A stretch of 64,000 nt of DNA, from the NCBI GenBank assembly GCA_027625915.1, contig JANTQA010000015.1, positions 9,825,001 to 9,889,000 of the forward strand, written 5' to 3'. Under the pieces are notes generated by a model. It saw only the letters and a program-made list of their open reading frames with translations. It made no database searches and had not been told where the DNA came from. The position numbers were made by a program, and so were the translations under genes. Positions 1 through 10,453 of the stretch are shown piece after piece. How positions within the stretch are numbered: the stretch's first letter is position 1; every line of letters begins with the position of its first letter. This DNA is from Anaeramoeba flamelloides (lineage: Eukaryota; Metamonada; Anaeramoebidae).

Positions 1-479
1 AATCTATATATGTATGTGTTTGTGTACTGAAAGGTTTGTTTTTAAATTTATTTTTTTTTATAATTTCATTTTTTTCAAAGATCAAAGTCTTTTATCAATG
101 AATTTAAATCAAATCTTCTTCGTATTCCCAAAAAAAATAAAAATCCAATAATTTCCTTTTTAACAATAAACAAGAAATTTTGATTCAAAGATTATATTTT
201 ATAAAGTATGAAAACATGATATTTTACCCCTATTAAAACTCTTGCGAGGAAAACCAATTTAATTAAATTTCAAAAAATAAAAATGTTCAGGTTACGAAAA
301 TTTCAAAGTTTATCTTTTTGGATACTTCCTTATAAAATTAATTCAGAATTAATAAAACACCGATGTGATTAAATTGATCTGTGAGAAATAAAAATCAAAA
401 AGCAATCATAATTTGTGATTCTGTGATTTCCTTTTCAAAACGAAATTGAAAAATATACTATATTCTTTTTAACTTTTAG

Positions 480-1230
480 AATGAAGGATCTTTAAGATTT
501 TATTGTTTTTTTTGGTTTTGTTTTAATGTTTGATTTTTCAAGGTAAGTAAATTGCTTAAAAACAAAAAAATTTTGTTTTTAAAAATTAATTTTATTTTCA
601 AACTTCTCCAAACATTTTTAAAGACAAAGTTTGTAGATCTTGGCTGTTTTTTTTAAACATAATGTTCCTGTGTTAAAGTTAATTTATGAAGGGATTTTAT
701 TGAATTTTCTCAGGAGGACAAATTAAAATTTCTAATACAAACACCCTTTGGATTTTGAATATGAAAAGCCTATATAATTTGAGAAGATAACAAAAAAGAA
801 TTTTGAGATATTTCACATTTACAATTAGCAATTTCTGCTGAAGACCTGAAAATTGCTAACTTTGGTGTTTTCTCGCCTTTTTTTATTTTTTTTTTTTTCA
901 CAAAAGTTCTTTAGTAACATTAACTGGCATTTGGTATCTTTTGCTTTCTATAATAACTCTTAATAGATTTTCTATTAAGAGTTATTTGTTAATAAGATTC
1001 AATTTAAACCTTCCGATTAGAAAAAATAGTTTTTGATACATTGGAAAAGTTAACATATTTTAAATTTATTCCTTTTCAAAATTAAAATCAAGTTAACTCA
1101 AGTATATTTAACTTGTGGTGATTTTCTGAATTCTTTTTGGTTGAGGTGGGGCTTTTCTTTTTCTCAGAATCCACAAAATATGACAAAATATTTAATTTTA
1201 CAATTTTGTACAAAAAAAAAATGTAATGAT
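480..1230. repeat. Family E dispersed intron repeat, copy 1
   Basis: This segment matches 25375-25970 and, more weakly, 22250-22700 by eye. Shared blocks occur in the same order: a GTAGATCT block, a GAGATATTTCACATTT block, a TTAACTCAA/TTAAGCTGATTTT block, a GAATTCTTTTTGGTT block, and a final AAAATATTTAATTTTNAAA block. All copies lie in introns of minus-strand genes. No open reading frame is conserved among them. It is probably a non-autonomous transposable element; the family is not known to me. Confidence 0.55.
952..986. repeat. Perfect 16-bp hairpin within family E copy
   Basis: AATAACTCTTAATAGA is followed by TTT and then by its exact reverse complement, giving a 16-bp stem with a 3-nt loop. 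The homologous position of the copy near 25700 keeps only a partial form. It lies inside an intron, so it could form in the transcript. Confidence 0.6.
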
Positions 1231-1310
1231 TTCCAATAAAACTTCCACTCTTTGAATACACTTTTATAAAATTTAAATATTAAAATAAAAAATATAATTA
1301 AGATACTTAC

Positions 1311-4300
1311 TTTAAATAATCGGCCTTTGAAGTTATACAAATCAACTAAAGTTGGTGTATGTTCTATAGCTTTATCAAGATATTCAAAAGAAAGGGTATA
1401 CTTTTCTAATCTATCATAATGCTGGGCAAGATAGAAGTAAATCCATAAAAGCGAAGCACGAGATTCTTCAAGAAGCATGACATTTTTTTTCAATTCTTCG
1501 TCTTTAATCAATTCAAATTGTCTTGATTCTAAATGTTTTTGAAATTCAATAAGAGTTTCTTGGATAATTAAGATTTTTTTTGAAACTTTTTCAACTTTTG
1601 AAGGTCTGTATAAGGATAATAAATTTGAAAAGATACTTGGAATTCCTTTTTTTAATTGCGGAATGATAAATGAAATAAATTTATTTTTGAAATCTTGATC
1701 AAATGCTATTTCTAATTGTTTTTTTTTAATTAATAATGATTGTGGATATTTATCATTTAATTCTTGATAGAAGTTTTGTAATTTCACTAAACGATCAGAA
1801 TCTAATTCTTCAATTTTTTCATTATTATTCAATAATCCCTTTGAAATTTCTAAACCCTTTATATATTCAATTTGATCTGGATTTTGCTCCAAAAGTAAAT
1901 AATACATTTTTTCTGCTCTCTGTTTATTTCCTAATTTTAAAAAGTATCTTGCTTTTTTCTCTTTCCAAAGTAATTTGTTTGTAATGACTGTAAAAATTTT
2001 ATCCAAATGATCATTAGCTTTTTTAATATTGCCACTTTCTTCGATTATATCATTCTGGAATAGGGCTAATTCAATGATTTCACTTTGGCTCACTAATTTC
2101 TATTAAATGGGTAAATATATAAATAAAATAAAAATTAATTAATTAATTTTTAAATTTAATAAGTAATTTTAACAAAAATGTTCTTATAATTTTTATTTTA
2201 TGATTGAAATATTTGGAAATAATGTAATTATTGAACTAATTTGTAATAATTTGACATTTAGTGGCAAATTAAATTCAAACAAGTACCCATTACATAATTT
2301 TTATTTTGGAAAAATGAAGTTTACAAAAAATAAAAAACCATTAGAAAAAAAAATATTTAAACCAGTGTTATTATTATTATGTAAATGCCAAAATTTTATA
2401 AAAGTTTCATAAAAGTTCCTCAATAATTACAAGTTGAGTTTATCAACTGTTTTCTAGATACCTTTGAAAATCTTGTTGTAACACTTTTTAAAAATGACTC
2501 TATATTGACAAATTCAAAAAAAGATAAAAAAAAACTTTAAATTCCCATTTTGTAAATCTTGATATATCTATTTTCATAACAGTTTATTTCAAAAAACCTT
2601 TCGAAAATGAACTAATTTTACAAAGTTCTTTAATACTTAAATCAAAAAAAAAACTTTATTCAAAACTGGATTAAAAAAATCTTTAAAAATGGAAAATGAA
2701 ATGGTATTTTTTTTCATTGTTTTGAATTTATCAGCAAATTTTACTCAATTATTTTAAATTCTTGAAAGCCAAACAACATTTTCAAGTAATATATTTTTTA
2801 AATATATTTGATTTAAACACTTTAAATCCTAGGTATACAAGTTAATATTTTCATTTTTAATTATTCTAAAATTTCGGTTTTGCGTTAATTTATCTAAAAT
2901 TGAGGCCTCTAATGTTGAGTTGATTTGAATTAAATTGGATATATCTTTAATCTGGAGTGCTCATTTTTGAATTTAATTTTAGAAATTAATCTTGGTGGAT
3001 GAATATTAACCTGTAGAAAGTTTGTGATGGATGTATTAATACATATGTCTATTTTCTATAAAATCAATTTTATGTTTAATCAAATATTTCGAAAATCAAC
3101 TTTTTTTACAATGCACCTTTGAATTTAAATCAACAAAATTCATTATTCAAAGTGAATTAAAAATTGAAAAATAGCTTATAATCTCAAAATCGCTTTGTGT
3201 CAAATCAAATATTCAAAGTACATTGGATAGTTGACTTCCAGAAGAGGGCTTTAAAAAAGAGTATTTTAACTCCATTACTGAGTTTATTTTGTCAGAATAA
3301 TCGATTAAGTGTATTTTTAAACAATTTTCGGCTTTTTTAAAATTGTAATCTCTTATGCTTATTTTTTTCTAATCAAATTTTGAAATAAAAATAAAAATAA
3401 AAAAAAACTCTTTTGTTTGATTCTTGTTTTTTTTTTTATGATAGATTTAGTTAGGATTTTTTAAATATTAGGAAGAATCTTTCCAAGTTCTTTTTTAAAG
3501 AAATTTTTGTATATTTCAAATATTCGGGTGTTTGAAATATTACCCAAAATACCCAAAAATCGAAAATACTCGAAAATTTTTTAACCAATAAAATACACTT
3601 TTTTGAACAACTTCTAATAAACCCTAGTGCCAATATACACAGTTGAACGATAAAATAACAATTTCACTTTAAGACAAAATATTTTTTTTTGAATTTTCCA
3701 CTATGACCTCCTCTGAAGAGTTTTTGGTACCTTTTGAGAATATTTGAGTAATTGTTAGTACTTGTTAGGGTAAGTACATGTGCTTTCTAGAGTATATTTG
3801 GGTTCGGTATGGGTTGTGTTGGTAGAGTTCGGGTAGAATGTGTTAGACAAAACCAATTTCTCTTCCGGGATTGGGGAGTTAAAGGAGGTTTGGTTTGGGC
3901 ACTTTATGTGTAGGGTATGCGTTTGTATGTATACGATTAGATATTACTCAGTTATTTTTGGATTGGATTTAAGATTACAAAATTATGGGTAATGATACAC
4001 AATTAGGAATTGTATTTACAAAGACATTTTCTCTCATTTTATTAACATTTAACAATGATCAGAAATGTTACAGTCATCTAAGATACCAATTCCTTTCACA
4101 CAAAATGGGTTTAATACTATTCCCTAAAATTTAAATTTTTTTGAAATTTATCAAATTTACTTCTCAAAAAAAAATATTCTATAATAAAATTCCAATTCTG
4201 CCCTTTTAACTGAGAATACTGGTAATAGGGTTTATTAGAAGTTGTTCAAAAAGTGTTTTTTATTGGTTAAAAAATTTTTGAGTATTTTCGATTTTCGGGT

Positions 4301-5597
4301 ATTTTCAGGGAATTTTGATAGATTCAAATATTCTTTTCTAAAAAATTTCATTTTTCAACGGAATTTAGATTCTAATACAAAAAATATTTCTATAAAGTTA
4401 CAGTTTGTTAATTGGGTTTTCAAGTTTCAAATAAAATTTTTACTTCTTTTTCAAATTCTCTAAATCCAGTTTCGTTATTCATAAAAGGTTAAAAATGTTC
4501 TTATTAAAATTAATATTTGAAAGTATGTTCTAATCTCTAGAAAATGAAAGATCATCATAATTTTAAAATGTTTAAAAAGTAAGTGTAAAAAAAAAAAATG
4601 CAATTTTGAAACATAGATAATCTAAATTAACCAACTTTTACTCAAGGTGGTGTTTGTTAATTTGTCTACTTGGAGGTTGTTTGTGTGAAGAATTTGTTTG
4701 AAAATAAAAGAATCGAAGAAAAACAAAAATCAAATACTTACATTGGACTTTTGATATTGCTGAATTGCATTGATTGCCATGTCATAATTTCCTGTTAAGT
4801 GATTTGCTAAAGCAAATGCGTACCAGTTACCTCTTTTTTGTGGTTGTTTTTTTAAGAGGATCTCTCTGGTTTCTAAATAACCTGCAAAATCTCTGGTAAT
4901 GAATTGAAATGATGATAATTCTCCTAAAAGTGCAAGATTTTCTTTATCGTTATTACTTGCTCTTTTATAGCACTTACAAGCTTCGATATAATTCTTAATT
5001 TTTTTATTATAAATACCATAAGCTCTCCAAGCTTTTTTTTATTTTTGATTTTTTATTTTTGAATTTTTTTTGTTATTTTTTTTGTTGTTGGATACAATGA
5101 AGGGTAAAAAAAATGTTTGATCGAAGGAACTGAAAAAGGAAAAAGACTATTTTATAAAAGCGAAAAGTTTTGAAAATAATAAAGGACATACGAAACGATC
5201 TTGTGATTCCTTTCGCCAATCCTTTTTTGCAATATTTTAAAGCTTCTTCTTGGCTTACAAGTTCTAATAATAATATTCCTTTCAAGGAATTACTATCTGC
5301 GTGTTCGGGCTTTTTCTTTAATACTTCTTCAATTGTATTAAGTGACGATTTATATTTTTTCTTATCATATAGCCCCTTTGGATCAAAAGTAAACAAGAAA
5401 GAATAAAAAAAAAAAAAAAAAAATTTAAAAAAGCAAGAGACAACATTTAATAAAATTTGATGCGAAAAAAGAATGGTTGGATTTTTTTTTTATGCTTTGT
5501 TTTGAGCCAAAACAAATAAAAAGAAGAACGAAAGAAAATATACTGCCGCTCTTTCGTAAAGAGTGTTGAGTTTTGATGAAAGTTTATTTTGAGACAT
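1311..5597 (-). CDS. NAA15: NAA15, auxiliary (ribosome-anchoring) subunit of the NatA N-terminal acetyltransferase, partial
   Basis: NAA15 is the TPR-solenoid partner of the catalytic subunit NAA10. It places the NatA complex at the ribosome exit tunnel, where the complex acetylates N-termini of nascent chains. Four exons on the minus strand fit together in phase: 5597-5544 (ATG start, 18 codons), 5375-5192, 5031-4742 and 2099-1311, together 439 codons. Introns begin GTATAT, GTATGT and GTAAGT and end in AG. Matches to the family from memory: a GLYDKKKYKSSL start of the TPR array, a PWRAYGIY joint across the exon 2/3 splice (family CWHVYGLL), an LLWIYFYLAQHYD block and an IEHTPTLVDLY block (family SALEYINTAIESTPTLIEL). 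Human NAA15 has about 866 residues, so roughly half is here and the rest lies beyond the left edge. Intron 3 (2100-4741) is unusually long and holds a large inverted repeat. Confidence 0.88.
2100..4741. other. Long intron 3 of NAA15
   Basis: 2.6 kb lies between exons 3 and 4 of NAA15, with donor GTAAGT at 4741-4740 and acceptor AG at 2101-2100 on the minus strand. It contains the large inverted repeat described at 3455-4390 and otherwise AT-rich sequence without conserved coding. Short open frames at 2200-2412, 3451-3633 and 4242-4463 are repeat-derived or chance. Confidence 0.75.
3455..4390. repeat. Large inverted repeat with a G-rich centre
   Basis: The left arm (about 3455-3630) and right arm (about 4222-4390) are inverted copies. 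Read outward from the centre, both begin AGGGTTTATTAGAAGTTGTT and continue through a GTTAAAAAATTTT and a GAGTATTTTCGATTTT block. The arms are best conserved near the centre and fade outward. The 590-bp centre, especially 3710-3960, is clearly richer in G on the plus strand than anything nearby (runs such as TTGGGTTCGGTATGGG). Possible explanations are a foldback transposon or two opposed copies of one element. No coding or RNA gene was recognised in the centre. Confidence 0.6.
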
Positions 5598-6145
5598 TAG
5601 TTAAGAAAAATATTCTAATAAAAAAAATGAAAAGTAAATTTCCTTTCTTCAAGTTGTAAAAAGGATTTTTTATTGGTAATAATGGTGTAAAATCAAAAAG
5701 TATTCTTGGTTGTAAAAGTTCGAGGAAAAATCTCTTTTTTTAATGTATTTAATTATTGTTCATTTTGTATTGAAAAGAATATAATTGTTAGGATTAATGC
5801 CACCTTATATTTGTCTAGAATTAAGATGTGTTATTTGTAGGGTGTGAATGATTTTGGTCCATGGCTATATGGCTGGGTGCAATCCTAGATAAATAATATT
5901 GTTGAAAAAATTATTCGATTTTTTACTAATGATCACTATTACAAATTTTTTATTTTGAATTTTTTAGAATAAACTATCTTTCATAATAATTGGTCCATTA
6001 AAAATCAAATTTTAAATAAAAATATTTTTAATAATTGAAGTTATCTATTCTAATATAAAAATTTAGATTTTAATATTCAATACTATACTCAAGAGATATT
6101 TATTTTTTGTCTCAAAATAAAAGAAAAAAAAATAAAACAAACTGT
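5598..6145. other. Upstream region of NAA15
   Basis: Presumed promoter and 5' UTR of NAA15. AT-rich, no conserved coding. A short less AT-rich patch at 5800-5890 includes a TCCATGG palindrome. No recognisable core promoter motif can be assigned. Confidence 0.35.
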
Positions 6146-6345
6146 TACAGCCAGTTTCAAATTTAAGGCACAAACTTTCAACGAAAGTTAAGGCACAAAA
6201 AAATCTCAAATTAAGGCACAAAATTTGCAATTTTTTTTTTTACAAATAATTTTACTAGAATCTGAATTCTGTGCCTTAATTTGAGATTTTTATTGTGACT
6301 TAAATTTCGTTGATAGTTTGTGCCTTAAATTTGGAACTGACTGTA
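6146..6345. mobile_element. Family A MITE, copy 1 (mariner-like, TA target)
   Basis: A 200-bp near-palindrome. TA is followed by CAGCCAGTTTC at the left end, and GAACTGACTG is followed by TA at the right end. Each arm carries three GCACAAA-type blocks (AAGGCACAAACTTTC, TTAAGGCACAA, ATTAAGGCACA) and their complements, with a short AT loop. Three more copies lie at 12010, 40280 and 60100. TA duplication with CAGT-type ends is characteristic of Tc1/mariner non-autonomous elements; the superfamily assignment is inference from these ends only. Confidence 0.85.
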
Positions 6346-6361
6346 AAAAAAATTGGGCTAT

Positions 6362-6544
6362 TTATTTTGAAAGAAGCATTACCGGAAAAATAGAAATTTT
6401 AAAAAAGTAAAAAACCCCATTTATCGATTCTCCTTCCATTTGAATAACTAAATCTAATCTCTTTTTCATATTTGAAATCAATTTTTTCATTAATTCATCT
6501 GTTACTTCTTTCGAATTTTTCATTTTCATTTTCCATTTTAACAA
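6362..6544 (-). CDS. Short hypothetical open frame or exon
   Basis: A 60-codon frame with a Lys/Met-rich helical stretch (KEVTDELMKKLISNMKKRLD, about residues 11-30) followed by a hydrophobic tail. It looks more protein-like than the surrounding AT-rich frames, but the last third is translated T-runs. The real exon may therefore stop near 6416, before a GTTTTT donor. It ends 17 bp from the family A element, so the 3' part of a gene could have been displaced. Not recognised. Confidence 0.2.
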   Translation of the reverse strand: MLKWKMKMKNSKEVTDELMKKLISNMKKRLDLVIQMEGESINGVFYFFKISIFPVMLLSK

Positions 6545-6545
6545 A

Positions 6546-7789
6546 ACACTGTTGAAAAAATAAAAAAGAGAAAAAATGATTTATTAACAAACGTTTCATT
6601 GTGAGAGGAAAAACTTCAAAACGATACAAAAGCAATTCATTATTCAAATGTAAGGTGGACCATTTATTTTGAATTTTAGTTTATTATCTTTTTCAAATCT
6701 AAAAATATAGAAACTCAAAATAATAGTTTACCAGGGTTTAATAATTCATAATTAGAAAGGTCTAAAAGTAACTATTTTTAATTTTTTCATTTCAAAGTAT
6801 TAAAATAATTTATCAACAAAAAAACTCAAAGAATGACTGATTAATTTTGTTTCCTTTTTGTGAAGCTAATTATCACATTCATATATTTCAAATATTTCAG
6901 AAAATAATTTGTCAAAATAATAATTATAATTATTTATTTTTGTCAAAAAAAAAACGAATTTTGAGCAACTAATTCAAATTTTGCAACAATTTAAGAATTT
7001 TATTTACAACTTTAAAGTTTGTATATTGATTGCCCAACACTTAAATTTGTCTTAAAATATATTTTTTTTTGTTTTTAATTCTTGGAGTTTTTAATAAATC
7101 AAGGATTCTTTTGATTGATGAGAATAATTTTTATCACTATCCTTGACTAAAAGAGTTTTTAGAGTCATTGAAATCCTGGCAAACGAATATAATTTATCTG
7201 GAATAGAATTATTCTTTCATATTAAACTGTGCAACCTGAGATATTACTCACTTAGTGCTCGTTAGATCTTAATTATCCATTTAAAAAATTAACAATGTTT
7301 ATTCAGAAAGAATATATTTATGAAGTTATTTTGAAATCCCAAGTATAAAATTCATTGTGATAAAATTAAATAATTAAGGTTCTTTTATTTATGAAAAAAT
7401 TTACTTTAATAAAATATTATTTCAATCAATCTATTATTAAATTTCAAATTAGAAATGAGAGAAATCTCATTTATATTTTTAAAAAAAATCAAGAAAAATT
7501 ATAGACTAATAACTCTACAATGAAAAGTTTTAGAAACTATTTGAAATTATTTTTTTTTATAAAATATATTTCTTATTCTTTAAATGTTTTTAACAATCAT
7601 TTAAGGATTAAATATCAACATAAAATATTTTACAATAATATCGGAATAATTGATTTTATAAAAAGGTAAGGTTCTTCAGAAACTAATTTTTAGAATAATA
7701 ATAATAAACTAAAAAAAAAAAAATGATAATTTTAAGGAAAAAAATAATTTTGCAAAAAATCTCCTAATGTATGTATCCAAAAAAAACCA
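6546..7789. other. Intergenic region downstream of the actin-related gene
   Basis: 1.2 kb of AT-rich sequence without conserved coding on either strand. I see nothing definable in it. Confidence 0.5.
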
Positions 7790-10453
7790 TTATTTTTTAT
7801 ACAAATAAAATTTTTTTTCGACTGATCCTAATTGGTTGTTTAACCATTGATTTTTTTCAAGCCAATTAATTTTCTTTAAGCGATCATTTGCCAACCTTGA
7901 GGCAACTTCTAATTTATCTGAATTGTTTATTCGAGATAAAATTCTAATTTTGAAATTTCTTTGGTTAAAATATTTCTCTAATTCTATTTTCAATCTATTT
8001 TTAAATCCCCTTGTTTTTGAAACGCCACCAGTTAAAATGATATTATTTAAAAGTTGTCCTCTAATTCTGAAAGGTGTCTTTTTGATTGATTCTATGATAT
8101 AACCTATAATTCCATTTTCATTGATATCTAAAATTTTAGGATTAAAAAGTGGTTCCATACATTGGAATAATTCGCTGCCGAGAGATATTTCTATTCTTTT
8201 AATAATCTTTACTTGGTCATTCTTTGCACCCCTAGCATTGTTATTGATATTATTGATGTTGTTGTTATTATTACCATTACCTTTATTACTATTATCGCCC
8301 AATACTCCATTATTATTATTGTTGTTATGATTATGATTATTATGATCACTTTTCTTATTATTCGTATTCATCTTATTATTCTTCTCATTATTGATCTTCT
8401 TAATACTATTGATATCATTATTATTGATATATGTGATAATTTTCTTTTGTATTTTCTTTTTTATAACTTTTTGGTTTTTTGGATCGGGGGAAACCCATGA
8501 TTGTGAAACAAATAAACGGTTTAATTCGATTTGATATTTTTTCTTACCAAATATTTTTTTCAATTCAAGTGCCTTTCTTTTTAATAACAGTTCGAAATAT
8601 TTTAATAAAGCTTGTACACCCAATTTTTCACTTGCAATTTTGATTCCAGGTGTAAATATTGTTTCGTTTATAATAGGTATCACAGAAACCGTTGTACTTA
8701 CATTAACAATTAAACTAGTTTTAACGTCAAATTGGTATAAAGCTAAAATTTCTTGGTTCATAAAATAGATCCTTTCTGCATTTAAATCGACAAATAATTT
8801 CTTTGCAATTTTGTTTCTCATTTCAATTGTATTAACAATGGAATCAATAATAAACCAGCTGTTCATGTCCAATTCAGTTTTTTCTTTTTTATTTTCAAGC
8901 ACATTTAAATTTAGTTTTTTATTATCATTGTCGCTTTTTTGAGATTTTTGTTTACCTTTTTCGTCACCATCTTTTTCTTGTTTTAAATGTTTAAAATTCA
9001 CATTATAAGTTTGAATTAATTTTTTTTTTAAAGATTCAAAAAATCCAATTGAAATAATTTTTCCTTTAATTATTGGTGGGTGTTTATTTTCATCGGAAAC
9101 CAAAGAATCGGTTGTTTGTATTTCGATTGTTTTTGTTGGATCGGACAATTTACAAGCTCTTAAGCCTTTGGATCCACAATCAATAATAATCCCATTTGGT
9201 GAGAAGGCATTGCTATCAGTTTCTTTTTTAGTACTTTTTGGAGTCGAATTAACGTTTCTGAGAGTCTTCATGTCGACCAGTAAATTTGACACATCAATCG
9301 AATTTGTTAGTGGCCCTAAGGTAGAAATATCTTTTTCATTATAATATTTTTCATTTGAACAGATTTCAAGATTGGAATTTAGAAAATTAGTTGCCTTGTT
9401 TGATATTTGAATTCTTTGCCAATCAAAATTTGGAATATTTACATGGCTGTTTGTGTTGTGGTCCAATTTCATGCTCTTGTGCCCGTTATTTGCCATTATT
9501 TTTTTGATTTTTCTTGGCTTTTGGATCTTGGTTTCACCAAAACCATTATTTGTCTTATTGCTATTTGTTGTGTTTGTTGTTGAATTGTTATTCTTATTAT
9601 CGCTCTTTATTTGATCATCAAAAAAGGAATCATCCTCTTCGGATTGAGAAGAGATTTTTTCAATAATATCGTCTTTAAATTCATCATCGTCGACGGTTTT
9701 GTTCATTATTTTTATTTCTTCTTTGAAAACTTGTAGCTTATCATTTTCTTTTACTTTTTTCTTTTTCTTGCGCTTCTTTCTTGAATATGGATCGTATTGA
9801 CTTTGATTTTGATCATATTTGCTTTGGTTTTGTTGATAAAGACAATCTTTTGGTTTCTGATGGTTTCTCTTTTTAACCCTCTTTTTTTTTATATAATACC
9901 TCGATTTCTTTCCTTTCCTCACAATTTTATTGTTTCTTTTTTTTACATTTAAATTTTTTACATCAGAAAGCTTTTTAAGGTTTTGGCTTTTATTTTTCTT
10001 TAAAAGATCTTTCTTCTGTTCTAATTTGATCTCTTGAAATTCTTGGTTGAGGTTAAATTCTTCAAAATCTCCAAAATCCAATTCTTGTGCAAGTATTAGT
10101 GATTTTTGATTTGAGTCTATTTCTTGTTCTTTTTCTTTTTTTTTTTCTTTTTGAAATTTTTCTTCATTTTCTTTTTGATTACGATGACAGTGAGTAGGCT
10201 TATTTTGGTTAAAAGAAAAATTTTTAAAGCGTTTTTCTTCAAAAAAATTTTGGAAAAAATGATCAGATTGTTTTGTGTTTTGATTCTTTTCGTGGAAAGA
10301 TAGTAGATCACAAATTAAGAGATCTAAATTGATTTCTTCTTCATTATTTATCGATTTTAAATTTTGATCTTCTTCAGAAAGGATTTTTGAAACCAATGTT
10401 TTTGGGTTGTAATAATAATTTTTGTTTGGTAAAATTTGTCCCTTGTTTGTCAT
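7790..10453 (-). CDS. Divergent actin-related protein with long basic N-terminal extension
   Basis: A single 887-codon exon. Residues 1-420 are low-complexity and highly charged, with Lys/Arg clusters (KKKRVKKR, RKKRKKKKK) that look like nuclear localisation signals, and acidic patches (residues about 265-285). Residues 421-887 resemble an actin fold: GIIIDCGSKGLRACKLSDP at 421 takes the place of the first phosphate-binding loop. A VNVSTTVSVIPI block resembles the second phosphate loop region. ILTGGVSKTRGFKNRL (about 806-821) matches the actin adenosine-motif segment, and NWLEKNQWLNNQ near the end resembles the actin C-terminus. An Asn-rich insert (about 685-748) interrupts subdomain 3/4. A nuclear Arp of the chromatin-remodeller type (Arp5/Arp8-like, which also carry inserts and extensions) is the best guess, from the basic tail and inserts. 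The first loop lacks the usual GSG pattern, so ATP binding may be weak. Confidence 0.65.
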   Translation of the reverse strand: MTNKGQILPNKNYYYNPKTLVSKILSEEDQNLKSINNEEEINLDLLICDLLSFHEKNQNTKQSDHFFQNFFEEKRFKNFSFNQNKPTHCHRNQKENEEKFQKEKKKEKEQEIDSNQKSLILAQELDFGDFEEFNLNQEFQEIKLEQKKDLLKKNKSQNLKKLSDVKNLNVKKRNNKIVRKGKKSRYYIKKKRVKKRNHQKPKDCLYQQNQSKYDQNQSQYDPYSRKKRKKKKKVKENDKLQVFKEEIKIMNKTVDDDEFKDDIIEKISSQSEEDDSFFDDQIKSDNKNNNSTTNTTNSNKTNNGFGETKIQKPRKIKKIMANNGHKSMKLDHNTNSHVNIPNFDWQRIQISNKATNFLNSNLEICSNEKYYNEKDISTLGPLTNSIDVSNLLVDMKTLRNVNSTPKSTKKETDSNAFSPNGIIIDCGSKGLRACKLSDPTKTIEIQTTDSLVSDENKHPPIIKGKIISIGFFESLKKKLIQTYNVNFKHLKQEKDGDEKGKQKSQKSDNDNKKLNLNVLENKKEKTELDMNSWFIIDSIVNTIEMRNKIAKKLFVDLNAERIYFMNQEILALYQFDVKTSLIVNVSTTVSVIPIINETIFTPGIKIASEKLGVQALLKYFELLLKRKALELKKIFGKKKYQIELNRLFVSQSWVSPDPKNQKVIKKKIQKKIITYINNNDINSIKKINNEKNNKMNTNNKKSDHNNHNHNNNNNNGVLGDNSNKGNGNNNNNINNINNNARGAKNDQVKIIKRIEISLGSELFQCMEPLFNPKILDINENGIIGYIIESIKKTPFRIRGQLLNNIILTGGVSKTRGFKNRLKIELEKYFNQRNFKIRILSRINNSDKLEVASRLANDRLKKINWLEKNQWLNNQLGSVEKKFYLYKK

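Larger units (their letters stand above)
1..1310. other. Intron of NAA15 continuing off the left edge
   Basis: The stretch left of the GTAAGT donor at 1310 (minus strand) has stops in all frames. It should be the intron that follows the last visible NAA15 exon. The missing C-terminal part of NAA15 (TPR repeats after the ESTPTL-like segment) is not seen here, so the next exon must lie left of position 1. The right part, about 480-1230, belongs to dispersed repeat family E. No gene is seen in 1-480. Confidence 0.6.

Noticed and set aside
3451-4463. Two short frames starting with similar peptides (KKCxLLVKKF) on opposite strands
   Set aside because: They are the two arms of the inverted repeat, not a duplicated gene.
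8121-8500. Two plus-strand open frames rich in Leu/Ile opposite the actin-related gene
   Set aside because: They are the complement of the Asn/Lys-rich insert of the minus-strand gene; hydrophobic repeats are what AAT/AAC runs give on the other strand.
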